64,000 nt of DNA from Methylolobus aquaticus. Its GTDB lineage: Bacteria > Pseudomonadota > Gammaproteobacteria > Methylococcales > Methylococcaceae. The notes beneath the pieces were generated by a model. The model had not been told where the DNA came from and did not search any database. It worked only from the letters and a program-made list of their open reading frames with translations. Positions 57,899 to 64,000 of this stretch are shown here, piece after piece (positions within the stretch are counted from its first letter, which is position 1; each line of letters opens with the position of its first letter). The stretch lies in assembly GCA_004168015.1 (NCBI GenBank), contig SEYW01000007.1, positions 62,001-126,000 of the forward strand, read 5' to 3'. The position numbers were made by a program, and so were the translations under genes.

Positions 57899-57954
57899 GC
57901 AGGTCCCGGGGGAATCGAACCCCCAGCGTGGAGGGAGGGCTACTCTACGGAGGA
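57899..57954 (-). other. tRNA T-arm-like fragment
   Basis: On the minus strand GGGGG-TTCGATT-CCCCC (57908-57924) is a perfect T-stem and T-loop, followed by GGGACCTGCA, which could be the 3' half of an acceptor stem. Upstream sequence does not supply a matching 5' acceptor (AGGTCCC), and no anticodon arm or D-arm folds, so it is not an intact tRNA. It lies between the glycosyltransferase 39 gene and the family 2 glycosyltransferase gene. It may be a tRNA remnant or an attachment-site scar; a chance hairpin cannot be excluded. Confidence 0.4.
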
Positions 57955-57962
57955 ACCCTTCA

Positions 57963-58928
57963 TTAATGGTGCCCGCTCAGCAACCTTCGCATGACCGCGT
58001 GCCCGAACCGCGCCACGAAGTACGGTAGGTAAGTCAGGTGCTGTCCCATGCGTCGGGCTGCCACCGAGTAGTCACCATCGCTCAAGGCCTGGGTGGTCTC
58101 GATATAAGCCTTCGCCCGGGCCAGCGTGGCGGATTGTTCGACCAATAGTTCGCGAGCACCGGGAAACCGATCCAGGTTCGGGTGCTCGATGAGAATCCGG
58201 TTTCTGAGCGTGCGGTTGGTAACGGAGCGCAACCCCCGCGACGTCGCTCCAATCGATCCCGGTCGAGCGACGAAATAATTGTAGCGAGCCTCCGGGCTCA
58301 ACGCGTAGCGCGCCCCCGCCAGCAGACATTCGGCGTGAAACAGGCCGTCGTAGTTGCTCGTCAGGTCGGTCCGATAGCGAATGTGGTTCTGATCGAGAAA
58401 CTCCTTGTTGATAAGCGGCTTGAAGTACCCCACCCCCATCCTCGACCGGCCGTAGGGATCCAGCGCATCAAGTTTCAGGAAATCGGTGAATGAAATGAGT
58501 GTCTCTTGGGGCAGTCGGCGCTCGTCCAGACACACACCTAGCGGCTGAGCGGTGCCGACCTCGGTCAGGCACAGGTTATCGGCGCACAGATCTGCCTCCC
58601 ACCGTTTGGCAAGCTCAAGCAGATAATGCAGGCGGTCGGGAAGGAAGGCATCGTCCGAGTCCAGTACCGTGATCCAGTCTCCCCGGGCCTCGTCGATGGC
58701 CCGGTTGATGGCAGAGGGTCCACCCATGTTCCGGGGCTGGACCAACACCCGCAATCGCGCATCGGCGCTGGCTGCTGCCTGCGCAATCGCAACCGTGCCG
58801 TCGGCAGAGCCATCGTCAATGACAATCCCCTCGAAATCCTTGAAGCTCTGCGATTGGAGCGACTGCAACGCTTCGCCTATGAAGTCCTCCGCGTTAAAGG
58901 CCGGAATAATGACGGTAACGCTCGGCAT
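57963..58928 (-). CDS. family 2 glycosyltransferase
   Basis: The 321-residue protein has a GT-A domain: VTVIIPAFNAEDFIGEALQSLQSQSFKDFEGIVIDDGS, the metal-binding DxD as LDSDDAFLPDR, and RNMGGPSAINRAIDEARGDW. The second half (YFKPLINKEFLDQNHIRY, YDGLFHAECLLAG, ARYNYFVARPGSIGATSRGL) resembles ExoO-type exopolysaccharide transferases. The acceptor is unknown. It stands alone with long flanking gaps, and no full polysaccharide cluster is seen. The ATG at 58928 has no obvious strong ribosome-binding site. Confidence 0.87.
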   Translation of the reverse strand: MPSVTVIIPAFNAEDFIGEALQSLQSQSFKDFEGIVIDDGSADGTVAIAQAAASADARLRVLVQPRNMGGPSAINRAIDEARGDWITVLDSDDAFLPDRLHYLLELAKRWEADLCADNLCLTEVGTAQPLGVCLDERRLPQETLISFTDFLKLDALDPYGRSRMGVGYFKPLINKEFLDQNHIRYRTDLTSNYDGLFHAECLLAGARYALSPEARYNYFVARPGSIGATSRGLRSVTNRTLRNRILIEHPNLDRFPGARELLVEQSATLARAKAYIETTQALSDGDYSVAARRMGQHLTYLPYFVARFGHAVMRRLLSGHH

Positions 58929-59588
58929 CGTGCTGCTCGAAATTGTTGCGCGCCGCAGGGCGCATCATCGGCTGGCATCGAACTCATGCGAATGCTGCGA
59001 AGGAACGAGGACGTCGCCTTTTTCCCGCCCTCGCAACAATTCTGCTCGCCAGCCTGACCCTCTTGGTCTCGCATTAGATAGTACAGGAAAACCCGCCCCC
59101 CTCAAGTTTTGCTCACCAATTAATGCGATACGAGTGACTCTGGAGGACGGTTACGGTGAGGTTCCGCTCGGATCATCACCACATCAAATTGGGGGACGGC
59201 CAAGCGACTGATTTGTGTGTGCTGACTGTTTGCCCCGCATGCAACTTTCAGCCGATGGGCCCGAAACGGCTGTGCCCTGGTAGCGCAGCATCACTGGAGT
59301 TCTCACAAGGAAACACAGCGCCACCCAACAGATATCGCCTTCCTGGCAAGCACTTGGTGCAAAGTACAGGTTGAGCCGGCGGACGACGCGAGGCATCATA
59401 CGAAAGCCCTATGCTGAAAGTCGTCACACCATGAAGGGGCGCCCGAACTGCTGTGACGGACGTTCCGAACGTCTGTCCGAAAGTCCGCTCTTAGGTTATG
59501 GTTGATCGCCGCCGGATTTCTCGCGTGCATACGGGCAGAAACGAAATACGAGCATCGACTTTTTTGACGTCTACCTGCGCGAGGAATT
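58929..59588. other. long intergenic region between divergent genes
   Basis: These 660 bases look less GC-rich than the core of the window and show no supported gene. Short frames on both strands lack family features. The two promoters must lie here, but none could be assigned. Confidence 0.55.
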
Positions 59589-61289
59589 ATGAAGCGACCC
59601 ATCATCGGCATTGGAATCGACTCGGCGGATCCTGTTTTGATGGAGCGATGGATGGCGCAAGGCCATCTGAAGAATTTAAGAAAACTCAAAGAGCAGGGCG
59701 TTTTCTGCCTAATCGAAAATACGGTCAACCAAGCGGGCCACCCGGTCACAACCTGTTCGACCGAACGACTGTGGAGCATGACATGGACTAGTTGCCGTCC
59801 CGACAAGACCGGTTTTTGGGATACGACGAAATTCTTCCCTGAGGATTATCACACTTCCCGGGAATGCACCGAGATCGGTGTCGATTTCAAGGAATACCCA
59901 CCCTTTTATGCCGTAGGTGAAAATTACAAGGTATCCGTCCTCGACCTGCCCGCGTCAGGCCTTTCCGACAACGTAAATGGACTCCAGATACTGGCCTGGG
60001 GTGGGCACTACCCATTCACCCCCAGCCACTCGAGACCCGCTGAGACCCTCGAGGAGATCAATAAAAAATACGGCAAGAATGAAGTCCTTGGGAATGACCA
60101 TGGCCATTGGTCGGACCCGAAATACGCTCGCTGGCTATACCATGCCCTGCTGCGCAGCATCAAGACCCGCACAGAAATAGCCAAGGACTTGATGCGTAGG
60201 GACACGCTGGACCTGTTTCTGATGGTGTTTCCGGAAACCCATAGCGGTGGCCACGACCTTTTGCATCTAAGCCATCCCGACCACCCGGTCTACAACCGCT
60301 ACAAGGATAAGGTCATCCCCGATGCAGACCCGCTCCTTGATATCTACGAAGCAGTGGACACGGCCCTGGGCGAAATCCTGGCGGATGTACCAGCTGATAC
60401 CTATGTCTTTTGTTTTTCGATACACGGCATGGGTGTCAACGTTACGGATCTATTAAGCATGGCAGTCGTACCGGAACTCATGTACCGGTACAGCTTCCCG
60501 GGTCAGGTGGCGCTCGCAGCGGGCAACCCGTCCGCGCCTCCCCCTCCGGTCAAAACCGGAATCGGCCGCAAATCGTGGGCCGGCGAAGTCTGGGTGCTCA
60601 ACGATGAACCCAATCCTCTGCTGAGACTCGTGAAACCCTGGCTGCCGAAACGGTTCATGCCGAAATCGGCAAACGGACTGGTGTCTCCGTGGGAACTGGG
60701 TGAACGCAAGGTGCGAGCAAACTGGATGCCGGCAATGTGGTACAGCGATCTCTGGCCACGCATGAAGGCCTTCGGCCTACCAGGTTTCGCCGATGGACAC
60801 ATCCGCATCAACCTGAAGGGACGCGATCGAAGCGGCGTCGTGGATCCGGCCGACTACGATGCCGTTTGTCAGGAAATAACTGACCTGCTGACCGGTCTGA
60901 CTAACGCTCGAACCGGTGAACCCTGCGTGGACAAGGTGGTGCGAACCCGCCGCTACCCTACCGAGGATCAGGACCGCGACCGACTGCCGGGCCCCGACCT
61001 GATCGCCATTTGGAACAAGAACCCCAAGCAACCGGCGGATGTCGCAGACAGCCCTCAACTCGGACGCATCGGCCCCTTCCCGCACGCCCGACCCGGCGGA
61101 CATCGGTCGACCGGTTTCCTGATGGCCTCGGGGCCAGGGATCGAAGCGGGCAAGGTGGGCCCGACAGTTGAGGGAGTCGACATCGGCCCGACCCTGCTGA
61201 CACTGATGGGGGCCCCCGTCCCCGCTCATCTCGATGGGCACCCCATCGCCGACATCATCGCTGCGCTGCGGCAGAATGAAGCGGCATAA
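59589..61289 (+). CDS. type I phosphodiesterase/nucleotide pyrophosphatase-like protein
   Basis: The 566-residue protein belongs to the alkaline phosphatase superfamily, in the phosphodiesterase-nucleotide pyrophosphatase branch. Landmarks are IIGIGIDSADPVLMERWM with the first metal aspartate (D11), ERLWSMTWTSCRPDKTGFWD around 59-78 where the Ser/Thr nucleophile should lie, ETHSGGHDLLHL (216-227), FCFSIHGMGVN (275-284), the histidine in GGHRSTGFLMASGPGIE, and DIGPTLLTLMGAPVPAHLDGHPI. In most relatives the fourth motif reads SDHG; here it is SIHG (277-280), losing an aspartate ligand. No signal peptide is visible, so the protein is probably cytoplasmic. The 5' half is more AT-rich than neighbouring genes. 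The substrate is unknown. Confidence 0.8.
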   Translation: MKRPIIGIGIDSADPVLMERWMAQGHLKNLRKLKEQGVFCLIENTVNQAGHPVTTCSTERLWSMTWTSCRPDKTGFWDTTKFFPEDYHTSRECTEIGVDFKEYPPFYAVGENYKVSVLDLPASGLSDNVNGLQILAWGGHYPFTPSHSRPAETLEEINKKYGKNEVLGNDHGHWSDPKYARWLYHALLRSIKTRTEIAKDLMRRDTLDLFLMVFPETHSGGHDLLHLSHPDHPVYNRYKDKVIPDADPLLDIYEAVDTALGEILADVPADTYVFCFSIHGMGVNVTDLLSMAVVPELMYRYSFPGQVALAAGNPSAPPPPVKTGIGRKSWAGEVWVLNDEPNPLLRLVKPWLPKRFMPKSANGLVSPWELGERKVRANWMPAMWYSDLWPRMKAFGLPGFADGHIRINLKGRDRSGVVDPADYDAVCQEITDLLTGLTNARTGEPCVDKVVRTRRYPTEDQDRDRLPGPDLIAIWNKNPKQPADVADSPQLGRIGPFPHARPGGHRSTGFLMASGPGIEAGKVGPTVEGVDIGPTLLTLMGAPVPAHLDGHPIADIIAALRQNEAA

Positions 61290-61896
61290 ATGGCTTGCCA
61301 ATGCTATCGGGAGCGGTACCGGCTCCCGGAGGCACCTGCCGTCAAACCCATAGGGATGTGAAGCGTAAGCCCGTCGCGTGGGATAGCCCGCCATCGTGGG
61401 GATTTTACTCGGGTATCAGGAGCGGCGTTGGGATGACGGGGGCATTAGCGGCGCCTTCAGGCAGCCCTGGGGTTCGCTCTCGTATCGGTATTGACCGCCG
61501 GCGATTGGCACAAGGCCATTTGAGAACAAGATGGCTACAACACGGCTGTCCTGGACTCGTGCGGCACCTCTCTGTGCGTGGACAGAGACGGGTAACTGTT
61601 CACGCCCCCCTCGTGGGAAGCGGTCCGGGAGTCCGAGACACGCCGTGAATCCGTCTCTGGCTCGGCTGCGGGTTCCCTCCCGCAGACGGTCTCGCCCTCC
61701 CGGCCCGCTCCGACTACCGAACAAGTCAGCAGGGTGAATGGTTACCAGAGTTGGTGAATGACTGAGAGCATCCCTTTCTCACCGCCGCCTGAAGCATCTG
61801 CTGGCTGTGGAAAGCCAGCTCCGCCGCCGCTAGCGGGCCGGCCGCGCGCCGTGCTGAACGTTGCCAATCCTGCCGAGCACGGATCAGGACACACTC
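61290..61896. other. intergenic region holding a hairpin and one repeat copy
   Basis: No gene is supported in these 607 bases. A hairpin CGGGAGC/GCTCCCG (61308-61328) follows the phosphodiesterase-like gene by about 20 bases and may help stop transcription. Copy A of the repeat family is at 61615-61722. A minus-strand frame at 61416-61724 is only the repeat plus surrounding sequence. Confidence 0.55.
61615..61722 (+). repeat. copy A of a ~110-bp imperfect dispersed repeat
   Basis: This segment matches the reverse complement of 62655-62768. Shared blocks include CGAGACACGCCGTGAA, GGCTCGGCTGCGGG and CCCGCAGACGGTC. It contains a hairpin CTGCGGG-N6-CCCGCAG (61666-61685), itself within an outer CCGTCT...AGACGG pair (61651-61689). 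The form is like a small non-coding palindromic repeat. The pair flanks the uracil-DNA glycosylase gene in opposite orientations. Confidence 0.7.
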
Positions 61897-62610
61897 ATGA
61901 CCCTAATCGATAACGCGACCGCCCTGCAGGCCGAGCTACGCCGGATCCGGTTCGTGCCCCCGGTCAGCCACATATACGACCCCCTGGATTACGCTTGGGA
62001 GCCACATCGAACCTACCTGGAACGCTACGGCCAGGGTGAGCGCGAGATACTGATGGTCGGCATGAATCCGGGCCCCTGGGGCATGATCCAGACCGGTGTT
62101 CCCTTCGGCGATGTGGAATTCGTCCGCGACTGGCTCCGCATCGAGGGTCCCGTCGGCCAGCCGGCCACCCTTCATCCCAAGCGCCCGGTGCTGGGCTACG
62201 CGTGCCTGCGTCGCGAGGGCAGCGGCCGGCGTCTGTGGGGCTGGGCGCGCGACCGCTACGGCGATCCGGAACGGTTCTTCGAACGGTTTTTCGTCGGCAA
62301 CTACTGTCCGCTGTGCTTCTTTCTGGAAGCAGGCACCAATCTGACGCCGGACAAATTGCCGCTCGGGGAACGGCGCGCTGTGACGGCAGCGTGCGACCGC
62401 TCCCTGCAGCGCATGACCGCCATACTCAAACCGCATTGGGTACTCGGGATCGGCCGCTTCGCGGAACGCCGCGCCGCCGAGGCACTGGCCGGCAGTTCCG
62501 TGCGGGTCGGCGGCCTGCCCCACCCGAGCCCGGCGAGCCCGCAGGCGAACCGCGGGTGGGCGGAGCAAATGGACCTGGCGCTCGAGCGGCTCGGCATCGT
62601 GGTGCCATGA
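61897..62610 (+). CDS. SMUG-type uracil-DNA glycosylase
   Basis: The 237-residue protein matches single-strand-selective monofunctional uracil-DNA glycosylases (family 3). Motif 1 is GMNPGPWGMIQTGVPFGDVEFVRDWL (split in the family as GMNPGPxGMxQTGVPFG), the central NYCPLCFFLEAGTNLTPDKLP fits the family, and motif 2 is HPSPASPQANRGW near the C-terminus. It would remove uracil or oxidised pyrimidines from DNA. The ATG at 61897 follows AGGA at 7 bases; a TTG at 61861 is open but has no support. SMUG is patchy in bacteria, and here it sits between an inverted repeat pair. Confidence 0.88.
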   Translation: MTLIDNATALQAELRRIRFVPPVSHIYDPLDYAWEPHRTYLERYGQGEREILMVGMNPGPWGMIQTGVPFGDVEFVRDWLRIEGPVGQPATLHPKRPVLGYACLRREGSGRRLWGWARDRYGDPERFFERFFVGNYCPLCFFLEAGTNLTPDKLPLGERRAVTAACDRSLQRMTAILKPHWVLGIGRFAERRAAEALAGSSVRVGGLPHPSPASPQANRGWAEQMDLALERLGIVVP

Positions 62611-62654
62611 GCCTCAGGCCATGCGGGGGTAATCGCAGATCATCATTCCCCCTT

Positions 62655-62768
62655 CGATCGGTAACGGGAGCGGGACCGGGGAGACGGGACCGTCTGCGGG
62701 ACGGACCCCGCAGCCGAGCCGACACGGACGTCTTCACGGCGTGTCTCGTCTCCGCGGCCCCTCCCGCA
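62655..62768 (-). repeat. copy B of the ~110-bp imperfect dispersed repeat, inverted
   Basis: Read on the minus strand, this copy aligns with copy A from GGGAGGGGC to the TACCGA block, with the hairpin CTGCGGG/CCCGCAG conserved. Its first ~35 bases supply the last codons and stop of the neighbouring phosphoesterase gene (end at 62734), so the repeat overlaps that coding end. The two copies are about 930 bases apart. Confidence 0.7.
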
Positions 62769-63246
62769 ACATAAGGGGATTCAACGGTTCCGTATCGCAG
62801 TCCAGCGTGATGATATGGGACGAGATTTCGTCGCCATCCAGCCATAGCTCGCCGACCGCGACCGGCAGCTTGAAGCGTCGGCGCCCGGCACTGCCAGGGT
62901 TGACGTACAACACGCCGTCGCGCTCGACCACCGAAGGCCGGTGCGAATGGCCCGACACGACGACCCGCGAGGCCGGTGAGATATCGAGCGCGGCAAGGTC
63001 GTGCAGCACCTGTATCGTGACCCCGCCGACCACCAACTGGGCGCTATCCGGCAATTCGTCAGCCCAGGCTCCCCGGTCGTTGTTACCGCGAACGGCCGTG
63101 AGGGGTGCCAATGCCCGGAGCGTCACCAGGATCGTGGGATCACCAACGTCACCCGCGTGCACGATACGGTCGCAGCCCGTCAGCGCGGATACGGCTTCGG
63201 GGCGGAGCAACCCATGCGTGTCGGAGATCAGCCCGATGCGAAACAT
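62734..63246 (-). CDS. YfcE/MJ0936-type metallophosphoesterase
   Basis: The 170-residue protein has the calcineurin-like motifs of YfcE-type phosphodiesterases: GLISDTHGLLRPEA, IVHAGDVGD, AVRGNNDRGAW, VVVSGHSHRP and VLYVNPGSAGRRRF. These small enzymes hydrolyse model phosphodiesters with Mn2+; the physiological substrate is unknown. ATG 63246 is used; ATG 63255 is close. The final residues, MLREGPRRRDTP, are encoded by repeat copy B. Confidence 0.88.
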   Translation of the reverse strand: MFRIGLISDTHGLLRPEAVSALTGCDRIVHAGDVGDPTILVTLRALAPLTAVRGNNDRGAWADELPDSAQLVVGGVTIQVLHDLAALDISPASRVVVSGHSHRPSVVERDGVLYVNPGSAGRRRFKLPVAVGELWLDGDEISSHIITLDCDTEPLNPLMLREGPRRRDTP

Positions 63247-63880
63247 GCCCACCATTGCCCGTTCGCGCCGGTCGCTGAAGATACCCAAACCAATCCGTCA
63301 TCATTACTAAGCGCATCCAGCCGGTACGGCTGACCGCCCCGTCGTTCGCCGAGCGCACGCTCCGCGACACCCCGCGGTTCCGGGCATTCCGGACACTGCG
63401 GCAACACGCCAAGCATCGTCGCGAGTACAACGGGCCACGCCGGCCAGCCACAACAAGGCCGACGCCAAGCATCCCTCATCGTCCTTGACAGAGATCGCGA
63501 CAGCCCTTCAATTCCTACTTCCATACCGTCGAGGAGTTTGGACGAAAATTCGACCGATCGATGATCCCACATGCTCCAGACACCAGCAAAACGGAAAATC
63601 CGACACCCAGCGCACGGGCGCCGGCTGAGTTGACAAAGGGGCTCAGCCGGCTTAGCTTGCGTGCTGTCGCGCGGGTCCGATCCGAAGGCGGAGATACTTG
63701 ACTGCACCCCCGCGATTAGCTGCGCTCAGCAGTCAGAGCCCCACGACCCCGATTGCCAACCTGACTCGCCGCTCGACCGGGGAAGTTCAGTCAAGGGGAT
63801 TTCGCATTGCGCCACCCCGTAGGCACTCCACGACGCGAGTCAACGACCAACACATCAGTTCACCAGCAAGGAAAACCGAC
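63247..63880. other. intergenic region, no gene seen
   Basis: These 634 bases contain open frames only as weak, cysteine- and arginine-rich translations without ribosome-binding sites. No promoter or repeat was identified. The final 20 bases hold the ribosome-binding site of the next gene. Confidence 0.5.
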
Positions 63881-64000
63881 ATGGCACACGTACACGGCGC
63901 AAAGGCGGCCGAAGTCGCAAAGAAGGTTGTGGAAGGAGCAGGCCGCCCGCTCCACGCCGCCACGGAGATGATGGGCGAAGGCGCCGGCATGAAGCACATG
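63881..64000 (+). CDS. start of an unidentified small protein, cut by the window edge
   Basis: An ATG at 63881 follows AAGGA at about 9 bases and opens 40 codons to the edge: MAHVHGAKAAEVAKKVVEGA then GRPLHAATEMMGEGAGMKHM. The sequence is rich in Ala, His and Met and looks soluble. No family is recognised from this piece, and it may be a chance frame. Confidence 0.45.
   Translation, partial: MAHVHGAKAAEVAKKVVEGAGRPLHAATEMMGEGAGMKHM

Noticed and set aside
57899-57960. 3' end of a tmRNA gene
   Set aside because: The T-arm and a CCCTCCCTCC run recall tmRNA, but there is no tag-peptide frame, no CCA end and no pseudoknot region within reach.
57899-57975. Complete tRNA gene on the minus strand
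   Set aside because: Only the T-arm and a 3' acceptor-like piece are present. No 5' acceptor strand, D-arm or anticodon stem can be paired.
61416-61724. Minus-strand frame whose translation resembles a segment encoded at 62640-62770
   Set aside because: The resemblance comes from the inverted DNA repeat, not from a protein family; both are explained by repeat copies A and B.
63228-63707. Minus-strand open frame of 159 codons
   Set aside because: It overlaps the start of the phosphoesterase gene, has a cysteine- and arginine-rich composition, and shows no start signal.

Overview
The window is a 64 kb piece of a GC-rich gammaproteobacterial chromosome. This is inferred from the gene content and order: aroQ-accB-accC-prmA, lptD-surA-pdxA-rsmA, amgK-murU divergent from lptD, apaG-apaH divergent from mpl, alaC-hom-thrC, and a system I cytochrome c maturation cluster. 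The genus cannot be fixed from the sequence alone. Coding density is high, many operon genes overlap by ATGA or GTGA junctions, and GTG and TTG starts are common (dsbD, cutA, pdxA, ccmG, ccmH, mpl). Apart from a tRNA T-arm-like fragment, no RNA gene was found. No complete insertion sequence, prophage or CRISPR array was seen.

Layout. 1-10.1 kb, mostly minus strand: the 5' end of rsmE, bioA, rlmI, prmA, accC, accB, aroQ, a TlpA-like thioredoxin, a DsbD with a duplicated periplasmic domain, and cutA, then fxsA on the plus strand and a DUF2892 protein on the minus strand. 10.2-14.5 kb: uvrD, a small cytochrome c, a BPSS1780-like membrane protein and a NUDIX hydrolase. 14.8-27.3 kb is an accessory stretch rich in large exported proteins: a beta-propeller protein, a 1928-residue alpha-2-macroglobulin with an intact thioester motif, and a copper radical oxidase of the galactose oxidase type carrying two ricin-type lectin domains. 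27.9-30.7 kb: pgm, then an L,D-transpeptidase next to an Lpp-like lipoprotein ending in lysine. 30.7-38.5 kb: rsmA, pdxA, surA, lptD, and divergently amgK-murU. 38.5-40.7 kb: a GlcG/HbpS protein, a small membrane protein and a di-haem peroxidase-type cytochrome. 40.9-44.6 kb: alaC-hom-thrC. 44.7-49.5 kb: ccmDEFGHI without ccmABC. 49.5-57.7 kb: apaH-apaG, mpl, an orphan exported protein, a lipoprotein, cysG and an ArnT-like glycosyltransferase. 57.9-64 kb is looser: a tRNA T-arm-like fragment, a family 2 glycosyltransferase, a phosphodiesterase-like protein with an altered metal motif, a SMUG-type uracil-DNA glycosylase flanked by an inverted pair of ~110 bp repeats, a YfcE-like phosphoesterase, and the start of a small protein at the right edge.

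Themes. Envelope biology dominates. LptD and SurA build the outer membrane. AmgK, MurU and Mpl recycle cell-wall fragments. The L,D-transpeptidase and the lysine-ended lipoprotein may tether the outer membrane to peptidoglycan. The Ccm proteins and DsbD supply haem attachment and reducing power to the periplasm, where two c-type cytochromes encoded here would mature. The most unusual items are the lectin-fused galactose-oxidase-like enzyme, the double-alpha DsbD, the Ldt-Lpp gene pair and the inverted repeat pair around the uracil-DNA glycosylase gene.
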